A DNA stretch of 64,000 bases, from positions 1-64,000 of the forward strand of contig JAGAQU010000048.1 of NCBI GenBank assembly GCA_017622575.1, in the 5' to 3' direction. The position numbers were made by a program, and so were the translations under genes. The DNA is from Lachnospiraceae bacterium. GTDB lineage: Bacteria; Bacillota; Clostridia; Lachnospirales; Lachnospiraceae. The notes below the pieces were generated by a model. That model was not told where the DNA came from, ran no database searches, and was given only the letters and a program-made list of their open reading frames with translations. Within the stretch, counting starts at the first letter, position 1, and each line of letters begins with the position of its first letter. Positions 8,355 through 17,468 of the stretch are shown in pieces.

Positions 8355-11000
8355 CTACCATCTGTTCTTCAATTTGTTCTGAAGCTTATAGAGGGTATTT
8401 AGCGCATCAAGAGGTGTCAGATTGGAAATATCAATTTCCTTCAGTTCTTTGATTACATCCTCATCTTTTACCGTATCAAACAGCGACATCTGGCTTAAGT
8501 CTACCTCATCATATTTTATAGGTTTATGCTTTGTATCTTTATGATCGACAGCAATGCTCTGCACCTTTTCAAGAATATCATTGTCACTGAGTTGCTCTGC
8601 AATCTCTTTGGCCCTGTCAATTACCATTTCAGGTACACCGGCAAGCTTTGCCACCTGAATACCATAACTCCTGTCAGCACCACCTTTTACGATCTTACGA
8701 AGGAATACAATATCATCCCCCTTCTCTTTCACAGCGATACAATAATTATTGACATTGCTCATCTTGCCCTCCAGCTCTGTCAATTCATGATAATGAGTCG
8801 CAAACAGAGTCTTGGCACCGAGCAGCTTTTTGTTGCTGATGTGCTCGATTACCGCCCATGCAATACTGAGCCCGTCAAACGTGGAAGTTCCACGTCCGAT
8901 CTCATCTAAAATCAAAAGGCTGTTTGACGTGGCATTCCGAAGAATATTGGCAACCTCATTCATTTCCACCATAAAAGTGCTCTGACCGCTTGCCAGATCA
9001 TCGGAGGCTCCCACCCTCGTAAAGATTCTGTCCACAATACTGATATTTGCGCTGTCTGCCGGCACATAACAGCCAATCTGGGCCATCAACACGATCAAAG
9101 CCGTCTGCCTCATATAGGTGGATTTTCCTGCCATATTGGGTCCTGTTATAATCGAGACACAGTACTTGTGATTATCAAGATAAGTGTCATTGGAGATAAA
9201 CATATCTCCGTCGATCATCTGTTCCACAACAGGATGTCTTCCCGCTTTAATATCTATCACACCTTTTTCATTGATGGAAGGTCTCACATAATGATTTCTT
9301 TCTGCCACGAGAGAAAAGGAAGCAAATACATCAAGCATGGCAACTGCTTTTGCCGTTTTCTGAATTCGCTCAATCTGCATGGCAACTGCATCCCTTACTT
9401 TACAGAACATATCATATTCCAGCGTATAAAGCTTATCTTCCGCATTTAAGATCATATCTTCCAGTTCTTTCAATCTGGCATTGGTATAGCGTTCCGCATT
9501 GGCAAGGGTCTGTTTGCGAATATAATCATCGGGCACCAGATTCTGATAGGAATTGGTCACCTCAAAATAATAGCCGAATACTTTATTATATTTAATCTTT
9601 AAATTCTTAATCCCTGTACGGGCCCGGTCTTCTTCCTCGAGCTGCATCAGCCAGTTTTTTCCTTCTGTCTTGGCATGCCGGAGATTATCGATGGTCTCGT
9701 CAAATCCATCTTTAATGATACCTCCGTCACGGATGGAAATAGGCGGATCCTCAATAATGGAGCTGTCAATCAACGCGCAGATATCACTAAGGCCGTCAAT
9801 GGAATCGTTGATTTCCGAAAGCAACCCCTTCTCAAAATCCTTCAGAACGGTTTTTATATGAGGCAGCATTTTGAGTGAATTTCGAAAAGCAATCATATCT
9901 CTTGGATTTGCTGTTTTAAAGCTCACTTTTGAAAGAAGCCTTTCCAGATCATAAACAGGATTCAGATACTCTCGTATCTCATCCCTGACCATGGGATTTA
10001 CGCACAAAGCCTCCACTGCATCAATTCGTCTTTCAATCTGTTCCTTGTTAATCAACGGCTGTTCAATATACTGACGCATACACCGGGCTCCCATAGCCGT
10101 CTTTGTCTTATCAAGCACCCAGAGAAGGGATCCTCTCTTCTGCTTTTCCCTTAAGGTTTCACAGAGTTCCAGATTTCTTCTTGTGGAACTGTCAAGAAGC
10201 ATGTATCTGCTGGTCAGATAGGGATACAGATGGGTAAAATGGGAAAGATCATTCTTCTGGGTATCATAGAGATACTGTAGAAGTGCACCGGCTGCAATTA
10301 AGCCTGCCGGAAAATCCTCTATTCCCATTCCCTGCAAAGTATTTACACGGAAATGTTTGAGAAGACACTTTCTGCATCTGTCCTCATCATAAAAATGGGC
10401 ATCCAGAGAATAAAAGGTAATCCCCAACCTTCCCTTCAGATCCTGTAGGTCAATTCCACTTACCAGAAAAGCATCATTGCAGATGATCTCACTGGGCATA
10501 TATTTATTGATCTCATCAAGAAGCTTTTTGTTGTCCTCCACTTCCGTCAGATAATAATCACCGGTAGTCACATCAGCTACTGAAACACCTGATCTTCCCT
10601 GAAAATAGGCAACACTCATGAGATAATTATTTTTGCCGGCATCCATGGCCTGCACATCCATATTGGTCCCGGGCGTAACGATCCTGACAACCTCTCTCTT
10701 AACGATTCCTTTTGCAAGCTTTGGATCCTCCATCTGTTCACAGATGGCAACCTTGTATCCCTTGGATACCAGCTTGTTCAGATAACCCTCCACAGCATGG
10801 TAGGGCACGCCACACATGGGCGCCCTTTCCTCCTGACCGCAATTTTTCCCAGTCAAGGTAATCTCCAATTCTTTCGATGCCACAAGGGCATCTTCATAGA
10901 ACATCTCATAAAAATCGCCCAGTCTGTAAAACAGGATACAATCCTGATAATCTTTTTTCGTTTCCAGATACTGTTGCATCATGGGTGTTACTTCTGCCAT
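8355..11000 (-). CDS. mutS: DNA mismatch repair protein MutS
   Basis: An 881-residue MutS1. The mismatch-reading motif GDFYEMF is in the N-terminal domain, the Walker A motif is GPNMAGKST, the Walker B region is LILDEIGRGTSTFDG, and ATHYHELT follows. It recognises mispairs and recruits MutL. The C-terminus ends in the tetramer/clamp-type helix typical of full-length MutS. It is 18 bases downstream of the SulP transporter gene and 13 upstream of mutL. Confidence 0.97.
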   Translation of the reverse strand: MAEVTPMMQQYLETKKDYQDCILFYRLGDFYEMFYEDALVASKELEITLTGKNCGQEERAPMCGVPYHAVEGYLNKLVSKGYKVAICEQMEDPKLAKGIVKREVVRIVTPGTNMDVQAMDAGKNNYLMSVAYFQGRSGVSVADVTTGDYYLTEVEDNKKLLDEINKYMPSEIICNDAFLVSGIDLQDLKGRLGITFYSLDAHFYDEDRCRKCLLKHFRVNTLQGMGIEDFPAGLIAAGALLQYLYDTQKNDLSHFTHLYPYLTSRYMLLDSSTRRNLELCETLREKQKRGSLLWVLDKTKTAMGARCMRQYIEQPLINKEQIERRIDAVEALCVNPMVRDEIREYLNPVYDLERLLSKVSFKTANPRDMIAFRNSLKMLPHIKTVLKDFEKGLLSEINDSIDGLSDICALIDSSIIEDPPISIRDGGIIKDGFDETIDNLRHAKTEGKNWLMQLEEEDRARTGIKNLKIKYNKVFGYYFEVTNSYQNLVPDDYIRKQTLANAERYTNARLKELEDMILNAEDKLYTLEYDMFCKVRDAVAMQIERIQKTAKAVAMLDVFASFSLVAERNHYVRPSINEKGVIDIKAGRHPVVEQMIDGDMFISNDTYLDNHKYCVSIITGPNMAGKSTYMRQTALIVLMAQIGCYVPADSANISIVDRIFTRVGASDDLASGQSTFMVEMNEVANILRNATSNSLLILDEIGRGTSTFDGLSIAWAVIEHISNKKLLGAKTLFATHYHELTELEGKMSNVNNYCIAVKEKGDDIVFLRKIVKGGADRSYGIQVAKLAGVPEMVIDRAKEIAEQLSDNDILEKVQSIAVDHKDTKHKPIKYDEVDLSQMSLFDTVKDEDVIKELKEIDISNLTPLDALNTLYKLQNKLKNRW

Positions 11001-11018
11001 TTTTTCACCGTCCGTTAT

Positions 11019-12692
11019 TTATTGTAAATCTTCAGCACGTTTGATTGCATCATCAATATGGGCACAGAAATTCAGTTCACCCACGTATTCAACGAAGCCT
11101 GCCTTCTGCATGACTTTCATGGGCTGTTCGTTTACATGGGAAAGGATCAGCTGCACATGCTTATCTTTGCATTTATGATAAAGCTGTTCCAGATTATGCA
11201 TTGCTGTGGCATCCAGTGCATTTACACTTCTCATCCTGATAATCAGGCAATTGGTGGTTTCCGGCACCGAAATCTTGAGCAGTTTATCTGCCGCCGCAAA
11301 AAACAGAGGTCCGCTGATTTCATATACAAGCGTATTTTCAGGAACTTCTCTGAGTTCAATGGAATCCGGGTCGTTCTGATCCCCAATGTATTTCCATCCC
11401 TCCACCTGAGTTACATCGCTCATCCGCTTCATAAACAGGATCGCCGCAAAGACAATGCCTACCTCTATGGCGATCACAAGATCAAAGACAACCGTCAGCA
11501 CAAAGGTAATGACCAGCACAGAAATATCACTTTTTGGAGATGTTTTTACCAGGTAAACAAATTCTCTCCATCCACACATGTTATAAGCTACCATAAACAA
11601 AATTGCGGCAATGGCAGGCATGGGAATCAATGCCGCATAGGGCATAAAAATCACAAGAATCAATAAAAGTACTACTGCATGTACCATTCCGGAAATCGGA
11701 GAACGACCACCGTTTTTTACATTGGCCGCAGTTCTGGCTATGGCACCTGTTGCCGGAATTCCGCCAAACAATGCACTTGCCACATTTCCTGCACCCTGGG
11801 CAATCAATTCCATATTGGAATTGTGTCTTGAGTTGATCATACTGTCAGAAACCACACAGGAAAGCAAAGATTCCACTGCTGCAAGGATCGCAATGGTAAG
11901 CGCATTGCTAAACTGCGCACTTATCATTTGAAAGTTGAATTTCGGCATACTGAATGACGGCGGTCTGTTGGTGATCTCATATAGGGAGCCGATGGTATTC
12001 ACCTTCATATGTAATCCGCTTACCATAAAGATTCCGGCAATCACAGCAAGCAGTGAAGGTGGAATACTATTTACAATTCTTGCAGCCTTCCCATGCAGTT
12101 TTGAACCCAAAAGAGGCCATAAAACAAGAATAGCAAGACAGATCACACCTACCAGTACAGCCTGCAGATTGACTGACCCAATATTTTGAATCACAGCCCT
12201 CCCCTTTTCCATGGTTTCCACCGGGCTTGTCCCTGCAGGATAGGTAAGTCCAAGGAAATCCTTGATCTGTCCGATGGCAATGGTTACGGCAATTCCTGCC
12301 GTAAACCCAGTTGTAATGGTATAAGGGATAAATCGAATCAGATCCCCCAATCTTAATAGACCCATAATAATTAAAATCAAGCCTGCCATGATCGTAGCAA
12401 TCGCAAGTCCTTCAATTCCGCTTGTGGCAACAATTCCCGCCACGATAGTTGCGAAGGCCGCTGTAGGACCTGAGATCTGTACCCGGCTTCCGCCCAGAAA
12501 AGAAATCACAAAACCGGCCACAATCGCCGTATACAATCCTTTTTCTGGACTTACTCCCGATGCCAGAGCTAGTGCAATCGAGAGCGGCAGTGCAATGATC
12601 GCCACAATAATGCCCGCAACAACATCTTTCACCAGCTGTTCTTTTGAATAATTTTTCAGTACCGAAAATAACTTTGGTCTCATTTTTTCCAT
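11019..12692 (-). CDS. SulP family anion transporter with STAS domain
   Basis: A 557-residue SulP/SLC26 transporter: about 12 membrane segments up to about residue 420 (including SGPTAAFATIVAG near 74-86, the anion-site region) followed by a cytoplasmic STAS domain with the LRMRSVNALDATAM-like core. Members move sulfate, bicarbonate or dicarboxylates; the substrate cannot be read from the sequence. GAGGGA stands just before the ATG. It lies between miaB and mutS with short gaps, probably in the same transcript, though no functional link to repair is evident. Confidence 0.9.
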   Translation of the reverse strand: MEKMRPKLFSVLKNYSKEQLVKDVVAGIIVAIIALPLSIALALASGVSPEKGLYTAIVAGFVISFLGGSRVQISGPTAAFATIVAGIVATSGIEGLAIATIMAGLILIIMGLLRLGDLIRFIPYTITTGFTAGIAVTIAIGQIKDFLGLTYPAGTSPVETMEKGRAVIQNIGSVNLQAVLVGVICLAILVLWPLLGSKLHGKAARIVNSIPPSLLAVIAGIFMVSGLHMKVNTIGSLYEITNRPPSFSMPKFNFQMISAQFSNALTIAILAAVESLLSCVVSDSMINSRHNSNMELIAQGAGNVASALFGGIPATGAIARTAANVKNGGRSPISGMVHAVVLLLILVIFMPYAALIPMPAIAAILFMVAYNMCGWREFVYLVKTSPKSDISVLVITFVLTVVFDLVIAIEVGIVFAAILFMKRMSDVTQVEGWKYIGDQNDPDSIELREVPENTLVYEISGPLFFAAADKLLKISVPETTNCLIIRMRSVNALDATAMHNLEQLYHKCKDKHVQLILSHVNEQPMKVMQKAGFVEYVGELNFCAHIDDAIKRAEDLQ

Positions 12693-12727
12693 AATTTTTC
12701 CCTCATAATCTTTTGTTTTTTCCCGGT

Positions 12728-14161
12728 TTACACCAGTTCACCGAGATAATAAAATCCATGGCATTCCTTTAAATAAACAGGAATAATCTTACCGATCAAT
12801 TCCTTTTCTCCCTTAAAATGCACAATGGTATTATTGGAAAGACGGCCCGTCAGCAGACTGTCATCCTGTTCATTTACTCCTTCCACAAGCGCCTCAAGGG
12901 TCTGACCCTGTAGAAGTTCCACTCTCTCCCTTGCCGTGTCCTGAACCACCTTAAGCAACCTGTCAAAGCCTTCTTTTACCGTCTCCTCCGGCACCTGTTC
13001 CATGGCTGCGGCAGGTGTTCCGGTACGTTTGGAATAAATAAAGGTAAAAGCATTGTCATACTGCACCCGCTTTACTACATCAATCGTTTCATCCACATCT
13101 TCCGGTGTTTCTCCCGGGAAACCAACAATAATATCCGTGGTAATAGCAATATCCGGAATTTCTCTTCTTATTTTTTCCGCAAGTGCAAGATACTGTTCCT
13201 TGGTGTAACGGCGGTTCATCTTTTCAAGAATCCGGGTGGAGCCGGACTGTAGCGGCAGATGGAGATGTCTGCATATTTTTTTTGATTCTTTCATCACCTG
13301 AATCAGTTCATCCGAAAGATCTTTTGGATGGGATGTCATAAAACGAATTCTCTCAAGGCCTTCTATCTTCTCTACTTCCCGAAGAAGCTGGGCAAAGGTC
13401 ATGGGTTCCTCCAGATTTTTCCCATAGGAATTCACATTCTGTCCAAGCAGCATGATTTCTACCACACCGTCTGCCACCAAAGCTTCTATTTCTTTGATGA
13501 TATCTTTCGGATTTCTGCTTCTTTCTCTTCCTCTTACATAAGGCACAATACAGTAACTGCAGAAATTATTGCAGCCAAACATAATATTGATGCCTGACTT
13601 AAACGGATATTTTCTCTCCACCGGAAGATCCTCCACGATCTGATCCGTATCCTGCCAGATATCAATGATCATGCTATCGCTTTCAAACATGGCAGTGAGT
13701 AACTCCGCAAATTTGTAGATATTATGTGTTCCAAAAATCAGATCCACAAATCGATAGCTTTTCTTTATTTTTTCAATCACAGAGGGTTCCTGCATCATGC
13801 ATCCGCAAAGAGCAATCTTTTTGTGCGGATTTTTCTTTTTCAGACTGTTTAAATGTCCCAGTCTTCCGTAAACCCGCTGATTGGCATTGTCCCTGACGGT
13901 ACAGGTATTATAAATGACAAAATCTGCATCCTCGTCATCCGTCAATTCATATCCCACTTTTTCCAGAATACCGGAAAGTTTTTCAGAATCCCTTGCATTC
14001 ATCTGGCACCCAAAGGTGGTTACGCAGCAGGTTGGTCTCCTTCCCAGCTCTTTCGCAAGTTTTTCTACGTAATCACCTGCTCTTTCCATAAATGCAAGCT
14101 GCCTCTTCGTCTCTTCTGCACTGTTCATTTTTTCTGTTATCTGTTGACTATTTTGAATCAT
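12728..14161 (-). CDS. miaB: tRNA-2-methylthio-N6-dimethylallyladenosine synthase MiaB
   Basis: A 477-residue radical SAM methylthiotransferase. The N-terminal UPF0004 domain has its three cluster cysteines (TFGCQMN, NTCTVRDNA, CGCMMQ), the radical SAM triad is CNNFCSYC (CxxxCxxC) and a TRAM domain ends the protein. It methylthiolates i6A37 made by MiaA, which is encoded four genes downstream. The N-terminal 30 residues before the UPF0004 domain are polar and weakly conserved; an internal ATG twelve codons in is an alternative start. Confidence 0.95.
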   Translation of the reverse strand: MIQNSQQITEKMNSAEETKRQLAFMERAGDYVEKLAKELGRRPTCCVTTFGCQMNARDSEKLSGILEKVGYELTDDEDADFVIYNTCTVRDNANQRVYGRLGHLNSLKKKNPHKKIALCGCMMQEPSVIEKIKKSYRFVDLIFGTHNIYKFAELLTAMFESDSMIIDIWQDTDQIVEDLPVERKYPFKSGINIMFGCNNFCSYCIVPYVRGRERSRNPKDIIKEIEALVADGVVEIMLLGQNVNSYGKNLEEPMTFAQLLREVEKIEGLERIRFMTSHPKDLSDELIQVMKESKKICRHLHLPLQSGSTRILEKMNRRYTKEQYLALAEKIRREIPDIAITTDIIVGFPGETPEDVDETIDVVKRVQYDNAFTFIYSKRTGTPAAAMEQVPEETVKEGFDRLLKVVQDTARERVELLQGQTLEALVEGVNEQDDSLLTGRLSNNTIVHFKGEKELIGKIIPVYLKECHGFYYLGELV

Positions 14162-14197
14162 TCTTTACCTCTGACTGTTATTTTTCTGTATTTCACT

Positions 14198-14944
14198 TCA
14201 ATATTCACTCACTTTATAAGCATATGCCCTGCCTTTCTTCTCACAGCGTTCAATCATATGCAGATAATTGAGAATATGCAAAACTCTTCCTGCCTCCTCC
14301 TTTCGGATCTTAACCGCTTGTGCAAACTCCGATGCCGTGAAAGGCTCAGTAAGCTCATAAGGTATCAGCTGTAGATAGTCCTCCACTCTCTCAAAACAGA
14401 TCTCATCCACCAGTGCTACCGGAATCCGGTCGAATCTGCTGGAACCTTTCTTTTTATCCTTACTCCAACCGTTTAAGAGTCTGTATTCTTCTATATCCAA
14501 AAGCGGAAAGCAAAGCCGTAGATTTGGATTTTTCAGATAGGTTTTAATCTTATATAGCTCATAGAATGCCCTGTAAACATTTCCTTTTACAGGACTTTTT
14601 CTTAAGGGAGAACTCTCCCCTGTTTCCTCGTCAATCCATGAAAGCCATTTCACATGAGGAATAGGATATACAACGGTAACCGGATATTCCGGCAAAAAGC
14701 TGTCAAGCTTTTGCCTCAGCTTATTAAAATTTGCCGTCTGAATCTCAATAATTTCCGTGCCGGTAAAAATATCCGCCACATATCCGTTAACGGGTAACTC
14801 CTGCATCGCTTTATCAGGCGCATAATAATCCTTTAATATGGCGTGCACCGTTTTCTCCTGTAGGGTACCGATGCCGTTTTTTTCTCTTTCAGAGCTGATA
14901 ATTCTGTTTTTGATCGTTTCAAAACGCTGCTGATCCATGACCAT
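14198..14944 (-). CDS. Uncharacterised protein, nuclease-like N-terminus and winged-helix-like C-terminus
   Basis: A 248-residue protein I do not recognise by name. In its N-terminal half there is a Glu in a helix (E30 in LQEKTVHAIL), then D58 in NGYVADIF and ExQ at 67-69 in IIEIQT, followed by helix ANFNKLRQKL. That spacing matches a PD-(D/E)xK nuclease core with Gln in place of the Lys. The C-terminal 60 residues (FTASEFAQAVKI...RVLHILNYLHMIER) look like a winged helix. A small basic linker (KDKKKGSSRFDR) lies between. It may be a single-protein nuclease or DNA-binding regulator, or the core may be structural only. It lies between gtrA and miaB with 16- and 36-base gaps. The start at 14944 or 14938 cannot be decided. 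Confidence 0.6.
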   Translation of the reverse strand: MVMDQQRFETIKNRIISSEREKNGIGTLQEKTVHAILKDYYAPDKAMQELPVNGYVADIFTGTEIIEIQTANFNKLRQKLDSFLPEYPVTVVYPIPHVKWLSWIDEETGESSPLRKSPVKGNVYRAFYELYKIKTYLKNPNLRLCFPLLDIEEYRLLNGWSKDKKKGSSRFDRIPVALVDEICFERVEDYLQLIPYELTEPFTASEFAQAVKIRKEEAGRVLHILNYLHMIERCEKKGRAYAYKVSEY

Positions 14945-14960
14945 TCCAATTATTTAACAT

Positions 14961-15386
14961 CTATTTTCTTTCCAGGAAAAGCTTTCTGGAAGTAAAGTTA
15001 TATACCATAACAATACCGGTTGCGATAATGGAACTGATTGATACCATAAGACCGTCCGAAATATTTTCCTGGAGAAATGCGCTGTGTGCATAGGCACCAT
15101 CAATACAAACATACATTACGATTTCATTGATCAAAAGTCCGAATGCGGATAAAATCAGAAAAACGGTAAATTCCTTTTTCTTATCCATCTCCTTCTTCTC
15201 AGTAAATACATATTTAATGCTCAAAAGGTAATTGACAATTGCAGAAATCACAAATCCCAGAAATTTCGAAATTAAATAGTGAACGCCAAAAATATTGGTA
15301 AATCCTGTGGTAATGCCAAAATCGATCAAAAAGCAGATAAAGCCTACCACTCCGAATTTTAAAATCTGTTCCATTAATTTTTTCAT
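14961..15386 (-). CDS. GtrA family membrane protein
   Basis: A 141-residue protein with four membrane segments and the GtrA signature at the start (FGVVGFICFLIDFG) and the KYVFTEKKE loop after the second segment. GtrA-like proteins are thought to flip or support transfer of undecaprenyl-linked sugars for cell-surface glycosylation. No glycosyltransferase gene is next to it here, so its partner is unknown. It is followed by the nuclease-like gene after 16 bases. Confidence 0.85.
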   Translation of the reverse strand: MKKLMEQILKFGVVGFICFLIDFGITTGFTNIFGVHYLISKFLGFVISAIVNYLLSIKYVFTEKKEMDKKKEFTVFLILSAFGLLINEIVMYVCIDGAYAHSAFLQENISDGLMVSISSIIATGIVMVYNFTSRKLFLERK

Positions 15387-15426
15387 AGTCCATCTCCATA
15401 TCTTTTATTTATTCTGCAGTAAAAAA

Positions 15427-15471
15427 GAATGTCATGATAAATAACACCTAGGCTATTATAACATGACATTC
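15427..15471 (-). terminator. Intrinsic terminator after ldh
   Basis: A ten-base inverted repeat (GAATGTCATG / CATGACATTC) with a further AT-rich match inside its loop, followed on the minus strand by CTTTTTTAC. It lies 35 bases past the ldh stop and ends that transcript before gtrA. Confidence 0.8.
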
Positions 15472-15505
15472 CGGATTTTAAATAATAAATTTTTTACTCA
15501 GAAAA

Positions 15506-16477
15506 TTATTTTGATAATTTTGCATCATATTCCATAATTTTTTCGGTATATTCCCGAATCACCTTCGTGGATTCCTTAAATCTTGCCAATTCACCAGGCG
15601 TCATATGAATTTCCAAAACATCAAAGGCTCCCTGTCTGTTCAGTACAGTGGGAACACCCGCATAGACATCTTTTTCACCATATTCTCCTTCAAGAAGCGT
15701 GGAAACAGGAATAATTCTGTTTTCATCATTCAAAATAGCTTTAATGATGCCTGCACAGGCTGTCGCAATTCCGTAATAAGTCGTTCCTTTCCGGTTTAAA
15801 ATTTCCCACCCCTTCTGTGTCGTTTTATAAACAAGTTCATCAAGATCTACATCTCCTACAAGCTCTTTATTGTCCTGAATCACATCATAGAAAGGCTTAC
15901 CGCCTACTGTTACGGTAGACCAGGGAACCATCTGTGAATCTCCATGCTCTCCCATCGAATAGGCATGTACGCTTCTTGGATCAACTTGTGCCAACTCTGC
16001 AATGTATTCCTGAAGTCTTGCAGAGTCAATGGCTGTACCACTTCCAATTACCTGATTTTTGGGCAGTCCCGATAATTTGTAAATATAATGGGCAATAATG
16101 TCAACGGGATTGGAAACTGCAATGAAAATGCCATCAAATCCGCTCTTCATAATCGGGTCAACAATGGACTTACATATCTTGGCAGTGAGTTCAAGTGTAT
16201 CAAGCCTTGACTGTCCCTGCTTTGGCGGTGCACCTGCAGTGATTACGATAATATCCATATCGCCACAGTCCTCATAAGAGCCTTGCTTTATTCTTACATT
16301 TCTGTTCAGATATTCAATACTGTCCTTTAAATCAAGCACCTCGCCGTAAGCGCGTTCTGTATTAATATCGATCATCAATACTTCATCGCAGATCCCCTGT
16401 GTAATCAGACTGAATGCCGTAGTGGATCCTACAAAACCACAACCTACAATTGCCACTTTTTTCTTTGTCAGTTTCAT
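15506..16477 (-). CDS. ldh: L-lactate dehydrogenase
   Basis: NAD-dependent L-lactate dehydrogenase of 323 residues, reducing pyruvate to lactate in fermentation. The nucleotide motif is IVGCGFVGS near the N-terminus, the substrate Arg region is QSRLDTLELT, and the catalytic His is in SMGEHGDSQMVPWS. I start at 16477 because AAGGAGG lies eight bases upstream; a longer in-frame ORF to 16558 would run back through the leader hairpin. It is a single-gene unit with its own promoter and terminator. Confidence 0.95.
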   Translation of the reverse strand: MKLTKKKVAIVGCGFVGSTTAFSLITQGICDEVLMIDINTERAYGEVLDLKDSIEYLNRNVRIKQGSYEDCGDMDIIVITAGAPPKQGQSRLDTLELTAKICKSIVDPIMKSGFDGIFIAVSNPVDIIAHYIYKLSGLPKNQVIGSGTAIDSARLQEYIAELAQVDPRSVHAYSMGEHGDSQMVPWSTVTVGGKPFYDVIQDNKELVGDVDLDELVYKTTQKGWEILNRKGTTYYGIATACAGIIKAILNDENRIIPVSTLLEGEYGEKDVYAGVPTVLNRQGAFDVLEIHMTPGELARFKESTKVIREYTEKIMEYDAKLSK

Positions 16478-16512
16478 GAGATATTCCTCCTTAACATCAT
16501 AGCAGAATCGAA

Positions 16513-16550
16513 AAAAGCAAAGCCTGCCAGTAAAAGGCATCTTTGCTTTT
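16513..16550 (-). promoter_or_regulatory. Terminator-like hairpin at the 5' end of the ldh leader
   Basis: The minus strand has AAAAGCAAAG paired with CTTTGCTTTT, extended inside by TGCC/GGCA, followed by six T residues counted from the end of the stem. It starts within a few bases of the expected transcription start of the ldh promoter and ends 35 bases before the ldh start codon. It could be an attenuator or a 5' stabilising hairpin. No alternative antiterminator pairing is obvious by eye. Confidence 0.6.
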
Positions 16551-16558
16551 ATGAACAC

Positions 16559-16587
16559 AGTATAATCTTTTTCTTACAGAATGTCAA
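16559..16587 (-). promoter_or_regulatory. SigA-type promoter of ldh
   Basis: TTGACA (16587-16582) and TATACT (16564-16559) separated by 17 bases on the minus strand, a near-consensus housekeeping promoter. It overlaps the tail of the upstream terminator and directly precedes the leader hairpin. Confidence 0.8.
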
Positions 16588-16590
16588 AGA

Positions 16591-16618
16591 AAATGTGCGG
16601 GAAATCTCCCGCACATTT
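16591..16618 (-). terminator. Intrinsic terminator after the Cys-rich mini-protein gene
   Basis: A perfect twelve-base stem (AAATGTGCGGGA with its complement) and a four-base loop, followed on the minus strand by TCTTT. It lies 13 bases past the stop of the Cys-rich gene. Confidence 0.85.
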
Positions 16619-16630
16619 CATCAAATTCCG

Positions 16631-16867
16631 TCAGTCATTACTCTGTGAACCTTCACAGCCGCAGGTTCCCTGACTTGAAAAAGAAATAAAGGGGCGGGAA
16701 TCCATCCTTGATTCACTGCGCTCTGATCTACAGCCGCAATCCTTATCCCTGTCCCTGTTATCTCTGCATCCGCAGTCATCGTTTCTTTCTCTTCTTTCCA
16801 TGCAGCCACAGCATCCGCCGTTATTGCCACAACAGCAAAGTAAAAGTAATAAAATCAGACAATTCAT
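16631..16867 (-). CDS. Cysteine-rich small secreted or membrane-linked protein
   Basis: A 78-residue protein of unknown function. It opens with a short hydrophobic run (MNCLILLLLLCCCG) and continues with clusters CC, CGC, CGC and CGC spaced by charged Arg/Asp/Glu-rich stretches, with 13 cysteines in total. The start ATG has AAGGAG ten bases upstream, and the gene ends before a strong terminator, both of which support real expression. The N-terminal segment may be a signal or anchor. The cysteines could bind metal or form disulfides. I recall similar short ORFs in Lachnospiraceae, but no named family. Confidence 0.6.
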   Translation of the reverse strand: MNCLILLLLLCCCGNNGGCCGCMERRERNDDCGCRDNRDRDKDCGCRSERSESRMDSRPFISFSSQGTCGCEGSQSND

Positions 16868-16928
16868 AGTATTATCACTCCTTATTTATATGCTTTATCA
16901 TATGCAGGAATGACAAAAAGGTTAATTA

Positions 16929-17468
16929 TCAATGCTTTCTGTGAAGTATGTTTTGTCTGATATAGGCAAAAGTTTCCTCTTCCCCTTCTTCCGCCAGCAT
17001 GGTGAGAAGGCATTCCAAAAGAGCTTTTGTTTCAGGATGAATCGGCGCATTCTCTCTGCCCTTCAGGTAGTAAATGAGAGGATCCTTCTGAGTATAATTG
17101 GAACCATTATAAGTTTTGCAGGCTGCAATTCTGTCCATCAGCATTTCAACCACATATTTCTCAGGCATTTTTGCCGGAGCCATACCTCCCTTTATTTCCT
17201 TTGTACTGTAATCGATCCAATATTCGTAATGATGCTTATTACGCCCCTTGTGATGAAGCCATGCACTGGAATAGCCGATTGCCTCTCTTTCGGCATTGTT
17301 GGGGCTTCTGTTTCCCTGATAATATTTTGCACCCACCATAAATTCTGTTGGGCTGAATTTTGAAAGGTCATGCAGCAGGCCCTGTCTGTACAGTCCCACT
17401 TTAAAGCAGCCTTCCATAACAAGTCTTTTATGATGAGTGATGGTCTTAAAGTGTTTCCAAGCTTTCAT
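16929..17468 (-). CDS. DUF5662 family protein
   Basis: A 179-residue protein that matches DUF5662: MKAWKHFKTITHHKRLV at the start, LLHDLSKFSPTEF (about 32-44) and WLHHKGRNKHHYEYW (about 71-85). The spaced His and Asp residues resemble an HD-type metal site, so a hydrolase is possible, but no activity is known to me. It overlaps the end of the GH13-like gene by 23 bases, so the two are translated from one message. Confidence 0.8.
   Translation of the reverse strand: MKAWKHFKTITHHKRLVMEGCFKVGLYRQGLLHDLSKFSPTEFMVGAKYYQGNRSPNNAEREAIGYSSAWLHHKGRNKHHYEYWIDYSTKEIKGGMAPAKMPEKYVVEMLMDRIAACKTYNGSNYTQKDPLIYYLKGRENAPIHPETKALLECLLTMLAEEGEEETFAYIRQNILHRKH

Noticed and set aside
11058..11666. 202-residue plus-strand ORF opposite the SulP gene
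   Set aside because: It is antisense to a clear transporter gene, and its composition (many His, Cys and Phe) is typical of a shadow frame.
16478..16558. 27-residue N-terminal extension of lactate dehydrogenase
   Set aside because: It would cover the leader hairpin and leave out the strong ribosome site before 16477; the family does not have such an extension.
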